Assembly: GCA_965368085.1 (NCBI GenBank)
Contig: CBDULP010000001.1
Span: 1-64,000 of the forward strand
DNA: 64,000 nucleotides
DNA from: Peptoclostridium sp965368085
GTDB lineage: Bacteria; Bacillota; Clostridia; Peptostreptococcales; Peptostreptococcaceae
Direction: 5' to 3'
Below, piece by piece: positions 7,221 through 15,511 of this stretch. The position numbers and the translations under genes were made by a program. Positions within the stretch are counted from its first letter, which is position 1; the number at the start of each line of letters is the position of its first letter. The notes beneath the pieces were generated by a model that made no database searches, was not told where the DNA came from, and worked only from the letters and a program-made list of their open reading frames with translations.

Positions 7221-9306
7221 TTTTTAGAAGAGCCTTTATTGATAGGTTTATTCTTCCCTGCTCATCTATTTCCATGAGTTTAACGTCTACTGCATCTCCG
7301 ACCTTTAATACGTCTTCGACCTTTTCTATTCTCTCATGCGCTATGTTTGATATGTGTACAAGACCTTCTTTTCCTGGAAGTATTTCTATAAAGGCTCCAA
7401 ATTTCATTAGCCTTGTAACCTTACCCTTGTATACTTCTCCGACTTCAGGCTCTTTTACTATGTTCTCAACCATGGCCTTCGCCTTGTTTCCAGCTTCAAG
7501 ATTTTCTGCTGTTATGAACACCCTTCCGTCGTTTTCTATGTCCATTTTAACCCCGGTCTCATCTATTATCTTAGTTATTACTTTTCCGCCAGGCCCTATT
7601 ACATCTCTTATCTTGTCTGTATTTATTGTCATTTGTATTATTCTAGGCGCATATGGCGAAAGGTCTTCCTTTGGCGCAGTTATTGTCTCTTGCATTTTTC
7701 CCATTATAAACATTCTTCCGTCTTTTGCCTGGCTCAACGCTTTTTTGATTATTTCCCTGTCTATGCCGTGTATTTTCATGTCCATTTGTATTGCAGTTAT
7801 ACCGTCTTTAGTTCCTGCAACCTTAAAGTCCATATCTCCAAGGAAGTCTTCCATTCCCTGTATGTCTGAAAGAACCGCAACGCTGTCTTCTTCCTTTATA
7901 AGACCCATTGCTATTCCAGATACCATTTTCTTTAGTGGAACTCCGGCATCCATAAGTGAAAGCGTACTTCCGCAAACACTAGCCATAGATGAAGATCCGT
8001 TTGAGCTTAGTATTTCAGAAACAAGCCTTATAGCGTACGGGAACTCGTCTTTTGAAGGTAGCATAGGCTCAAGCGCTTTTTCTGCAAGTGCTCCGTGTCC
8101 TATTTCTCTTCTTCCCGGTCCTCTTAGGAATCTCGCCTCTCCTGTAGAGAATGGTGGGAAGTTGTAATGGTGCATATATCTTTTCTCTTCTTTTTCATCA
8201 AGTCCGTCAAGTATTTGAACGTCTCCAAGTGCTCCAAGAGTAGCTATTGTAAGCGCCTGAGTCTGTCCTCTAGTGAACAGCGCTGACCCGTGAGTTCTAG
8301 GAAGAACATCAATTTCGCTCCATATAGGTCTTATCTCTTCAAGGCCTCTGTTGTCCGGTCTTATACCTTCTTTTATTATCATCATTCTTACTTGTTTCTT
8401 TATTATCATGCCTACTGATTCTGAAACATCCTTTTTGATGCTTTCAAACTCTTCACCATATTTTTCCTCGAAATGAGCAAGAACCTCTTCTTTAACCTTG
8501 TCCATGTTTTCTTTTCTTTCAAGTTTTTCAGGTGTTTTTATGGCCTGAAGCATTTTGTCTTCAGCAAATTCCCAAACCTGCTTTTCTATCTCTTCGTCAG
8601 CCTTGAAAAGCTTGTACTCTTGCTTTTCTTTTCCTTCTTTTGCAACTATGTCTTCTATGAAAGATACAATATTTTGAATCTCTTCATGAGCGTACATTAT
8701 GGCTTCAGTCATTACTTCTTCGCTTACCTCTTCTGCTGCCGCCTCAACCATCATTATTGCGTCTTTAGTTCCCGATACAACAAGGTACATCTTGCTGTTT
8801 TCTCTTTGCTCGCTGTTCGGGTTAAGCACAAGCTCTCCGTCAACAAATCCAACTGAAACTGAACCTGTAGGCCCCTGGAATGGCACAGAAGATATCGAAA
8901 GAGCTACCGAAGAACCTATCATTGCAACAGTATCCGGATTGCAGTCCTGGTCCACAGAAAGCACTTTTGTTATAACCTGCACGTCATTTCTGTATCCCTT
9001 TGGAAACAGCGGTCTTATAGGCCTGTCTATAAGTCTTGAAGTTAGAACGGCTCTTTCTGAAGGTCTTCCCTCTCTCTTTATGAATCCCCCAGGTATTTTA
9101 CCCACTGCATAAGACTTCTCTTCATAGTCTACGCTCAAAGGGAAAAAGTCTATTCCCTGTTTTGGTTCTTTTGAAGCACATACAGTTGCAAGAATAACAG
9201 TATCCCCATACCTCAGCATACAGCTTCCGTCAGCCTGCTCAGCCACCTTGCCGATTTCTACCGTAAGTGTTCTTCCTGCAAGATTCATTTCATAATTACT
9301 GTACAT
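7216..9306 (-). CDS. pnp: Polyribonucleotide nucleotidyltransferase (PNPase)
   Basis: Phosphate-dependent 3'-to-5' exoribonuclease of mRNA decay, and a likely partner of RNase Y. The 696-aa protein has the full family architecture: two RNase PH domains separated by a helical domain, then KH (about 555-610, GPGGKVITKII) and S1 (about 620-692, GKVTRLMKFGAFIEI). The second RNase PH core carries RRFMRGPGRRE-like residues (FLRGPGRREIGHG). The start ATG follows AGGAGG with good spacing. It sits between rpsO and lysC; a 22-bp inverted repeat lies in its upstream region. Confidence 0.97.
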   Translation of the reverse strand: MYSNYEMNLAGRTLTVEIGKVAEQADGSCMLRYGDTVILATVCASKEPKQGIDFFPLSVDYEEKSYAVGKIPGGFIKREGRPSERAVLTSRLIDRPIRPLFPKGYRNDVQVITKVLSVDQDCNPDTVAMIGSSVALSISSVPFQGPTGSVSVGFVDGELVLNPNSEQRENSKMYLVVSGTKDAIMMVEAAAEEVSEEVMTEAIMYAHEEIQNIVSFIEDIVAKEGKEKQEYKLFKADEEIEKQVWEFAEDKMLQAIKTPEKLERKENMDKVKEEVLAHFEEKYGEEFESIKKDVSESVGMIIKKQVRMMIIKEGIRPDNRGLEEIRPIWSEIDVLPRTHGSALFTRGQTQALTIATLGALGDVQILDGLDEKEEKRYMHHYNFPPFSTGEARFLRGPGRREIGHGALAEKALEPMLPSKDEFPYAIRLVSEILSSNGSSSMASVCGSTLSLMDAGVPLKKMVSGIAMGLIKEEDSVAVLSDIQGMEDFLGDMDFKVAGTKDGITAIQMDMKIHGIDREIIKKALSQAKDGRMFIMGKMQETITAPKEDLSPYAPRIIQMTINTDKIRDVIGPGGKVITKIIDETGVKMDIENDGRVFITAENLEAGNKAKAMVENIVKEPEVGEVYKGKVTRLMKFGAFIEILPGKEGLVHISNIAHERIEKVEDVLKVGDAVDVKLMEIDEQGRINLSIKALLKK

Positions 9307-9338
9307 AAACTACCTCCTCTCGAAATAAACAACATTCA

Positions 9339-9360
9339 ATGATATATAACCATATATCAT
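9339..9360. repeat. Inverted repeat upstream of pnp
   Basis: ATGATATAT-AACC-ATATATCAT is a perfect 9-bp inverted repeat between the rpsO terminator and the pnp start. In E. coli a leader stem-loop mediates RNase III-dependent PNPase autocontrol. This stem is AT-only and may instead be an operator or have no function. I found no convincing promoter around it. Confidence 0.5.
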
Positions 9361-9372
9361 ATCGATTTTATA

Positions 9373-9398
9373 GAAAAAGAGCAGGATTTACCCGCTCT
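9373..9398 (-). terminator. Terminator after rpsO
   Basis: AGAGCGGG-TAAAT-CCTGCTCT with one G-T wobble gives an 8-bp stem followed by TTTTTC on the minus strand. It ends the long rimP-rpsO operon. Confidence 0.85.
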
Positions 9399-9403
9399 CA
9401 TAA

Positions 9404-9658
9404 TTATTTTCTCAAGCCTAGTTTTTTGATTAGCTCCTGGTATCTTACAAGATCCTTTTCTTTAAGGTATCTTAGTAGGTTTCTTCTCTTACCAACCATC
9501 TTTAGAAGACCTCTCTTTGAGTGGTGGTCTTTCTTGTGCTGCTTAAGGTGGTCATTAAGTAGGTTTATTCTTGCTGTAAGTATAGCAACCTGTACCTCTG
9601 GTGAACCAGTGTCCTTTTCGTTAGTCTTGAAATTTTCAATTATTTGCTTTTTTTCCAT
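9404..9658 (-). CDS. rpsO: Ribosomal protein uS15
   Basis: Small-subunit protein that binds the 16S central-domain three-way junction and starts platform assembly. It is 84 aa, slightly shorter at the N-terminus than the usual 88-89. The conserved core DTGSPEVQ, HHSKRGLL and KRRNLLRYL is intact. The ATG follows GGAGGTG. It is the last gene of the operon, separated from ribF by a structured leader, and followed by a terminator before pnp. Confidence 0.97.
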   Translation of the reverse strand: MEKKQIIENFKTNEKDTGSPEVQVAILTARINLLNDHLKQHKKDHHSKRGLLKMVGKRRNLLRYLKEKDLVRYQELIKKLGLRK

Positions 9659-9664
9659 GTTTTA

Positions 9665-9740
9665 CTGCACCTCCATATTTTTTATCGCCTATCCCCAAGT
9701 GCACGTCGGTGATTCGAACACTTAGCAACGGCTAATCACC
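9665..9740 (-). promoter_or_regulatory. Candidate S15 autoregulatory leader of rpsO
   Basis: The ribF-rpsO spacer can form several stems on the minus strand: GGTGAT/ATCACC (9740-9735 with 9713-9708), TTAGC-CGTT-GCTAA (9735-9731 with 9726-9722), and an alternative AAGTG/CACTT (9723-9719 with 9701-9697) that excludes the second. GGAGG of rpsO lies just downstream. S15 represses its own mRNA in several phyla through non-homologous leaders; that this is one is an inference. Confidence 0.5.
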
Positions 9741-10685
9741 AATTTTTATTGTATCATATTGCATATTGCAAGTAAACAAGTTTTTTATTTTTTCGACATC
9801 CTGCTTAAGCTGGTTCTTAAGCCCCTCTATGGAACTAAATTTAACCTCATCCCTAAGCCTGGTCAAAAACACTATCTTGACGCTTTTTCCATATACATCA
9901 TTGCTGTAGTCTATTACATGCGATTCAAGCGAAAGCCTGTCCCCATTCACAGTTGGATTGAATCCTATGTTCGTGGCTGCCTTGTATGTCTTTCCTTCTA
10001 TCTCAACCTTGGTGTAGTAAACTCCCGGTTTTGGAAGCAATATGTTTTCGTCTATCTCAAGGTTTAATGTAGGAAAACCTATAGTCCTTCCAAATCTCTT
10101 GCCGTGAACTACCTTTCCACTGACATAATAAGGTCTTCCCAAAAGCTCACTTGCACCTTTCACATCGCCTGTGCTTATTTTCTTTCTTATAAGAGAACTG
10201 CTTATCTTCTCATCTTCCATCTCAACTCGGTCAATTATATTGAGCTTGAATCCATATTTTTCTGACATTTGTGCAAACTGCTTTATGTCGCCTTTTCTGT
10301 CTTTGCCGAACCTGAAATCATAGCCCACTACTACTTCCTTTGCATGAAGCTTTTCAACGAGCACTTTCTTGACAAATTCTTCCGGTTCCAGACTTGATAT
10401 ATACTCGTCAAAAGTAAGAGATACAAACACCTTTATTCCCATGTCAGATACGACCTGGTGCTTGTCTTTTCTCGTCATTATAAGCCTTATATTGTGTTTA
10501 TTCAAAAATCCACAAGGATGGTTTTCAAAAGTCAAAAGAAGACTTTTATATCCTTTTTCTTTTTCTATTGATGTTGCCTTTTCTATAAGCCTTTGATGTC
10601 CAAGATGAACCCCGTCAAAATTTCCTATTGTAACAACGCTGTCTTCATTTAAATTTACATCTTGAATAGCATTATAAATTTCCAT
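9732..10685 (-). CDS. ribF: Bifunctional riboflavin kinase / FMN adenylyltransferase
   Basis: Converts riboflavin to FMN and FMN to FAD. It is 317 aa from the chosen start. The N-terminal nucleotidyltransferase domain has TIGNFDGVHLGHQ with the HxGH motif. The C-terminal kinase domain (about 185-310) has GRTIGFPTLNLEI, the PTxN-type substrate motif. I chose ATG 10685, nine bases after GGAG; an upstream TTG at 10709 lacks a site and would overlap truB. Its stop codon lies inside the first stem of the rpsO leader, so its termination could affect folding of that RNA. Confidence 0.95.
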   Translation of the reverse strand: MEIYNAIQDVNLNEDSVVTIGNFDGVHLGHQRLIEKATSIEKEKGYKSLLLTFENHPCGFLNKHNIRLIMTRKDKHQVVSDMGIKVFVSLTFDEYISSLEPEEFVKKVLVEKLHAKEVVVGYDFRFGKDRKGDIKQFAQMSEKYGFKLNIIDRVEMEDEKISSSLIRKKISTGDVKGASELLGRPYYVSGKVVHGKRFGRTIGFPTLNLEIDENILLPKPGVYYTKVEIEGKTYKAATNIGFNPTVNGDRLSLESHVIDYSNDVYGKSVKIVFLTRLRDEVKFSSIEGLKNQLKQDVEKIKNLFTCNMQYDTIKIGD

Positions 10686-10701
10686 ATAAACCATCTCCAG
10701 A

Positions 10702-11604
10702 TTACGCAAGTAGTTTATGACATTTTAATGTAATTCCATTTTCAATGCTCACGGCAGCAAGTCCGTAAAACTTTGAATCGCAATATACCCTTATAATTTC
10801 ACCTTCGCTCTTCAGAGCATTATTGCCTATTATGCCTTTTGAATACACAGTTGCGCCATTTACAAATGACTTCAAAGCCCCCCTGTTTATCTCAACGGGA
10901 GCATATTCCATAAGAACACTGTCCACTCCCATTACCATGGAATCAGATTTGCCTTCTTCCACAGCCGTTTGAAGTTCTTCCAGCGTTACAGTATTTTCAA
11001 TATTAAAAGGCCCCGAAAATACTCTGAGGAGAAATGACATATATGCACCGCATCCAAGCTGTTTACCTATGTCACTGCATATGCTCCTCACATAGGTTCC
11101 CTTTGAGCACTCAACGTCAAACATGACCCTGCTGCCTTCAATGCTTACTATATATATATCATATATGTGTATTTTCCTAGCCTTTATCTCAACATCCACA
11201 ACACCTTTTCTAGCAAGCTCATAGAGCTTTTTGCCTTTGACCTTGAGAGCCGAATAAATAGGTGGAACCTGCATTTGCTCTCCTGCAAACGACTCGACTG
11301 CGGCTATTATGTCCTCTTTTTTAATACCTGATGGGTCTCCCTTTTCGATTATCTGTCCAAATGAATCATATGTGTCCGTTTGGATTCCAAGAGTTAGCTC
11401 CACCCTGTATTTTTTCCTGCTGCCAAGCAGAAATTCCGAAACCTTCGTACCCTTGCCCAGGCATATCGGAAGTACTCCTGCGGCATTTGGATCAAGCGTT
11501 CCTGTATGCCCCACTTTTTTCTGGCCAAATATCCTTCTGACCCTGCTTACGACATCGTGTGACGTCATGCCCGTAGGCTTCAATATATTAACTATTCCAT
11601 CCAA
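10702..11604 (-). CDS. truB: tRNA pseudouridine-55 synthase TruB
   Basis: Isomerises U55 in the T-loop of almost all tRNAs and acts as a tRNA chaperone. It is 300 aa. The catalytic aspartate lies in GHTGTLDPNAAGVLP (about residue 38), and the KPTGMTSH motif I is at the N-terminus. A PUA-like C-terminal part is present. It is in the infB-rbfA-nrnA-truB-ribF arrangement common in Firmicutes, 12 nt after nrnA. Confidence 0.97.
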   Translation of the reverse strand: MDGIVNILKPTGMTSHDVVSRVRRIFGQKKVGHTGTLDPNAAGVLPICLGKGTKVSEFLLGSRKKYRVELTLGIQTDTYDSFGQIIEKGDPSGIKKEDIIAAVESFAGEQMQVPPIYSALKVKGKKLYELARKGVVDVEIKARKIHIYDIYIVSIEGSRVMFDVECSKGTYVRSICSDIGKQLGCGAYMSFLLRVFSGPFNIENTVTLEELQTAVEEGKSDSMVMGVDSVLMEYAPVEINRGALKSFVNGATVYSKGIIGNNALKSEGEIIRVYCDSKFYGLAAVSIENGITLKCHKLLA

Positions 11605-11616
11605 GCTATCACCACT

Positions 11617-12588
11617 TTACTGGTAAAATGACTTTACCACTTCTTCTATAACTTTGTTTTTTGCATTTTCAAGAGAATCATGTATAGTACACCCCGCAGC
11701 CCTTATATGGCCTCCTCCTCCGAATTTGCGCGCAATTTCATTGACATCTATTATTTCCTTGGATCTGAAGCTCACTTTTATCTCGCCCGGAGATTTTTCC
11801 TTGAACATTATGCCCACTTCTATATTTTCAATATCTCTAGCATAATTTATAAGGCCTTCGGTGTTATTGTGTTCTATGTTGTTTTTAATCAGCATATCCT
11901 GAGTCACTTCTACATATGCTATTTTGCCATCAATAACTTCAAGCGTTGCCAAAACATCAGCCAAAAGCTTTATCCTGTCAAGTGAATCACTTTGGAAAAT
12001 TCGCTTTACTATGTACTGCTTGTCTATTCCCTTTTGAAGAAGCTCATATGCCATCTTGAAACTTTCCGGATATACATTCGAGTACATGAAATTTCCAGTG
12101 TCCGTTATAAGCCCGGTGTAAAGAGCTGTCCCTATTTCCCGGCCTATTATGTCCACATTATTTTCGTTTTCCATTGTCTTTAGTATATAATATACTATTT
12201 CACTCGTAGATGATGCCTTTTTATCGACGTAGTTAACATCTCCAAAACAGTCATTGCTTACATGATGGTCTATGTTTACAAGCATCGATGCCCCTTTTTT
12301 GACGTCTTCGCTGCAGCACGGCCTGCTGTAGTCTCCGCAGTCAAGCGCGACAAGAACATAGGGGCTTTCAGAATCAACTTCATTTGAAGACTTTATGTCT
12401 ATTCCCTCTACCAAAAATCCAAGATTCGAAGGTATTTTGTCGTCGAGTAGAAAGAAGACATCTTTGCCCAACTTTCTAAGGGCCTTGTATAGTCCCGTCG
12501 AAGACCCGAGGCTGTCCCCGTCGGGTGAGCAATGGGAAGTGACATAAAAATTGTCACTTCCCAGCATTTTATCTATGAGGTTATTCAT
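11617..12588 (-). CDS. nrnA: DHH-family phosphoesterase, NrnA-type
   Basis: Predicted oligoribonuclease/3'-phosphoadenosine-phosphate phosphatase. NrnA degrades 2-5 nt RNA (nanoRNA) and, in some species, pGpG or pApA. It is about 323 aa. The DHH domain has HCSPDGDSLGSS, ALDCGD, NIDHHVSND and GLITDTGNF metal-binding motifs. The C-terminal DHHA1 domain has FGGGGHIRAAG. Starts at 12600, 12597 or 12588 are all possible; GAGTGA eight bases before ATG 12588 favours that one. It overlaps the rbfA end and precedes truB. Substrate preference among family members is not readable from the sequence. Confidence 0.9.
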   Translation of the reverse strand: MNNLIDKMLGSDNFYVTSHCSPDGDSLGSSTGLYKALRKLGKDVFFLLDDKIPSNLGFLVEGIDIKSSNEVDSESPYVLVALDCGDYSRPCCSEDVKKGASMLVNIDHHVSNDCFGDVNYVDKKASSTSEIVYYILKTMENENNVDIIGREIGTALYTGLITDTGNFMYSNVYPESFKMAYELLQKGIDKQYIVKRIFQSDSLDRIKLLADVLATLEVIDGKIAYVEVTQDMLIKNNIEHNNTEGLINYARDIENIEVGIMFKEKSPGEIKVSFRSKEIIDVNEIARKFGGGGHIRAAGCTIHDSLENAKNKVIEEVVKSFYQ

Positions 12589-12937
12589 CTGAATCATCAC
12601 TCTTCACTTTATCTATAAGCTTTGACATGTATATTCCTCGTTCTATGGAATCGTCAAGCTTGAATATTATCTCTGGAGTGTATCTTAGCTTTATCTCTTT
12701 TCCGACTTCTTTTCTTATAAAGCCTCTTGCACTTTTAAGACCGTCGAGTATATCGTGTTTGTCACCTGCAAGCACACTTACGTATGCATACGCATACTTG
12801 AGATCTTGAGTAACTTCAACCTCTGTAATGCTGACAAGAGAAGTTATTCTAGGATCTTTTATCGCGCCCGATGTAATCATGGAGCTTATGACCTTCTTCA
12901 TTTCCTCTCCTATCCTCTTAGTTCTCTTATAGCTCAT
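12581..12937 (-). CDS. rbfA: 30S ribosome-binding factor RbfA
   Basis: Single KH-fold protein that binds late 30S precursors and helps 16S 5'-end maturation. It is 118 aa, the normal length. Typical motifs are RIGEEMKKVISSMI at the N-terminus, DPRITSLVSITEVEVTQDL and the YTPEIIFKLDDSIERG segment near the end. It is directly downstream of infB and overlaps the start of nrnA, so the genes are probably co-translated. Confidence 0.96.
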   Translation of the reverse strand: MSYKRTKRIGEEMKKVISSMITSGAIKDPRITSLVSITEVEVTQDLKYAYAYVSVLAGDKHDILDGLKSARGFIRKEVGKEIKLRYTPEIIFKLDDSIERGIYMSKLIDKVKSDDSDE

Positions 12938-12955
12938 ACTCTCATGTCCTTTCTG

Positions 12956-14923
12956 TTATTTTCTTTTTCTTTCAACTTCTTTCATAGTATACGCCTCTAT
13001 GAAATCTCCCTCTTTTATGTCATTGAAGTTTTCAATGCTCATACCACATTCATACCCTTTTGCAACTTCCTTGGCGTCGTCCTTGAATCTCTTTAGTGAC
13101 GCAAGCTTTCCATCGTGTATAACTATGCCGTCTCTTACAAGTCTTATCTGGGCGCTTCTCACCATCTTGCCTTCAGTAACATAACATCCCGCGATTGTTC
13201 CAACTCCTGAAACCTTGAAAGTGTTTCTAATCTCAGCTTTTCCAAGTTCTTCTTCCACAAATTCAGGCTCTAGCATTCCTGTCATTGCATCTTTTACATC
13301 TTCAATCGCATCGTATATTATTCTGTAAGTCCTAACGTCAACGCTCTCTCTTTCAGCAAGAGATTTAGCTCCAGAAACCGGCCTTACATTAAATCCTATT
13401 ATTATGGCGTTTGAAGCCGATGCAAGCATTATATCCGATTCCGTTATAGCTCCAACGCCCCCGTGTATAACCTTAACTGCAACTTCTTCATCGCTTAGCT
13501 TTTCAAAAGCCTGCTTTACAGCCTGAACAGAGCCTTGAACGTCTGCCTTTATTATGACGTTAAGCTCTTTTACAGCACCTTCTTGCATCTGCTGGAACAG
13601 ATCATCAAGAGAAACCTTCTGGCTTGCTTTCATCTGCGCTGCCCTTATCTTGTCTTTTCTCTTTTCCGATACGCTTCTTGCTATCTTGTCGCTTCCAACT
13701 ACTATGAACTGGTCTCCTGCCTGTGGCACATCTGAAATTCCAAGTATTTCAACCGGAGTTGCAGGACCAGCCTTTTTAACATTCTTGCCCTTGTCGTCAA
13801 GCATGGCTCTTACCTTGCCGTATGTCGAACCTACAACTATAGGATCTCCTACCTTTAGGGTTCCGTTTTGAACTACCACTGTAGCCACTGGACCTCTTCC
13901 CTTGTCAAGTTCTCCTTCTATGACAATACCCGTAGCCTTTCTGTTAGGATTTGCCTTTAGCTCTTCCATTTCAGCAACAAGAAGTATCATCTCAAGAAGA
14001 GTGTCTATGTTTTCATTTTGCTTGGCTGAAACTGGAACAGATATTATGTCTCCTCCCCAGTCTTCAACTAAAAGCCCGTGCTCTGAAAGTTCCTGCTTAA
14101 CCCTGTCAGGATTTGCAGCCGGCTTGTCTATCTTGTTTATTGCAACTATTATTGGAACCTGCGCGGCCTTGGCGTGGTTTATGGCCTCCACTGTCTGAGG
14201 CATTATTCCATCATCAGCCGCAACTATTAGTATTGCTATATCCGTAACCTGTGCGCCTCTCGCTCTCATCGACGTGAACGCTTCGTGTCCAGGCGTGTCA
14301 AGGAATGTAATTTTCTTTCCAGATATGTTTACCACAGATGCACCTATGTGCTGAGTTATTCCGCCCGCCTCTTTTTCCGTAACATTAGTGTTTCTTATAG
14401 AGTCAAGAAGAGTCGTCTTACCATGGTCAACGTGTCCCATGACAGTTACAATAGGAGGTCTATATACAAGGTCTTCCTCCTTGTCCTCTTCTATTTCTAT
14501 TCCTTCAATTTCCTCTTCTTCTTCGACTTCAACTTCTATTTCACATCCGCATTCAAATGCAATGTCATTTGCAGTGTCTATGTCCACTTCTTGGTTTATA
14601 GTAGCCATTATGCCTTTTTTTATAAGGCTTGTTATTATTTCAGCCGGAGTTTTTCCAAGAAGTTTTCCAAGCTCAGATACAGTAAGTATTCCTCCGAACT
14701 TTATAACTTCAAGGTCTGATTCCTTTTCTTCACCAGTAGAGGCCCCAGCTTTATTACCGCTGTTTTCTCCTCCTAGAAGCTCCATTATAAGCTCCGCCTC
14801 GTCTTCTTCTATGGTGCTCATGTGGTTTGTAACGTTAATGTCCAAATCTTCCAGTTTTTCTATTAGCTCCTTGCTTGAAATACCTAGCTCCTGAGCCACT
14901 TTATATACTCTCGTCCTCGACAA
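12956..14923 (-). CDS. infB: Translation initiation factor IF-2
   Basis: GTPase that places initiator tRNA on the 30S subunit and promotes subunit joining. It is 655 aa, a compact Firmicutes form. An N-terminal IF2-N domain (SRTRVYKVAQELG) precedes a short acidic linker and a second IF2-N-like segment. G motifs GHVDHGKTT, DTPGHE, NKID and SAK follow, then domains II-IV. The start is TTG 14923, five bases after GGGGGTGG; the in-frame GTG at 14932 is part of that site. It overlaps ylxQ by 23 nt and is in the nusA operon. Confidence 0.97.
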   Translation of the reverse strand: MSRTRVYKVAQELGISSKELIEKLEDLDINVTNHMSTIEEDEAELIMELLGGENSGNKAGASTGEEKESDLEVIKFGGILTVSELGKLLGKTPAEIITSLIKKGIMATINQEVDIDTANDIAFECGCEIEVEVEEEEEIEGIEIEEDKEEDLVYRPPIVTVMGHVDHGKTTLLDSIRNTNVTEKEAGGITQHIGASVVNISGKKITFLDTPGHEAFTSMRARGAQVTDIAILIVAADDGIMPQTVEAINHAKAAQVPIIVAINKIDKPAANPDRVKQELSEHGLLVEDWGGDIISVPVSAKQNENIDTLLEMILLVAEMEELKANPNRKATGIVIEGELDKGRGPVATVVVQNGTLKVGDPIVVGSTYGKVRAMLDDKGKNVKKAGPATPVEILGISDVPQAGDQFIVVGSDKIARSVSEKRKDKIRAAQMKASQKVSLDDLFQQMQEGAVKELNVIIKADVQGSVQAVKQAFEKLSDEEVAVKVIHGGVGAITESDIMLASASNAIIIGFNVRPVSGAKSLAERESVDVRTYRIIYDAIEDVKDAMTGMLEPEFVEEELGKAEIRNTFKVSGVGTIAGCYVTEGKMVRSAQIRLVRDGIVIHDGKLASLKRFKDDAKEVAKGYECGMSIENFNDIKEGDFIEAYTMKEVERKRK

Positions 14924-15233
14924 AAGGACCACCCCCTAATAATTCTTTAATCTTTTTGGCAAAATTATCTTCCTTTATTGCTATTACCGTCCTGTTTTGT
15001 TTCCCTATTGCTCTGCTTAGTTCCTGAGAATTTGAAAATATTATGGATTCTATTCCATAACTGTTTGACTTGTCCGTAAATTTCTTTTTGGTGTTCGCCG
15101 ATGCATCTCCCGCTATTATCACAAGATATACACTGCCTTTTCTTATCTCATTCAGTACTGTATTGTCTCCTGAGGCTATGTTACCACTCTTAGAGGCAAA
15201 TCCTAAAAGTGAAAACACTTTATTTTTTTTCAT
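14901..15233 (-). CDS. ylxQ: L7Ae-family RNA-binding protein YlxQ
   Basis: Small kink-turn-type RNA-binding protein of the L7Ae/L30e/S12e fold, in its standard place between ylxR and infB. It is 110 aa. The core SLLGFASKSGNIASGDN and the VIIAGDAS segment fit the family. Its cellular role is unsettled; the location suggests ribosome or mRNA binding. It overlaps ylxR upstream by 14 nt and infB downstream by 23 nt, so the three are tightly coupled. Confidence 0.93.
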   Translation of the reverse strand: MKKNKVFSLLGFASKSGNIASGDNTVLNEIRKGSVYLVIIAGDASANTKKKFTDKSNSYGIESIIFSNSQELSRAIGKQNRTVIAIKEDNFAKKIKELLGGGPFVEDESI

Positions 15234-15492
15234 GCTTTTTTAAATCCTCTCTGAGTTTTTCATATGTCTCGTCTGAAATTTCAATACCAAATGACCTGGA
15301 AAGAGCTTTTTTCTTTATTGCATCTTCAAGGCATTCCAGGCTACATATATATGCGCCTCTTCCATTAGCTTTTCCAGACGGATCCAAAAATACCTCTCCG
15401 TCTTTTGTCTTTACAATTCTCACTAGAGTTTTTTTATCGCTTCTTTCCTGACAACTTACACATTTTCTCAAAGGTGTCTTTCTTTTTTTCAA
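15220..15492 (-). CDS. ylxR: YlxR family nucleic-acid-binding protein (RnpM-type)
   Basis: It is 90 aa from the chosen TTG at 15492. The YlxR fold (DUF448) is seen in RKCVSCQERSDKKTLVRIV and DPSGKANGRGAYIC. In B. subtilis this protein has been reported to bind RNase P RNA and modulate the enzyme. The TTG is five bases after GGGGGTGG, and a longer upstream frame would run into nusA. It lies between nusA and ylxQ. Confidence 0.93.
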   Translation of the reverse strand: MKKRKTPLRKCVSCQERSDKKTLVRIVKTKDGEVFLDPSGKANGRGAYICSLECLEDAIKKKALSRSFGIEISDETYEKLREDLKKHEKK

Positions 15493-15511
15493 AGCTACCA
15501 CCCCCAATAAT

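Noticed and set aside
7274..8167. 297-codon plus-strand open frame inside pnp, and similar long plus-strand frames (for example in fapA, cheA and polC)
   Set aside because: They are antisense shadows of well-conserved minus-strand genes, rich in Ser, Phe and Ile, without ribosome-binding sites.
9700..9721. tRNA T-arm-like hairpin (TTCGAAT loop) before rpsO
   Set aside because: No acceptor, D or anticodon arms can be formed around it, so it is not a tRNA gene; it is kept only as part of the leader.
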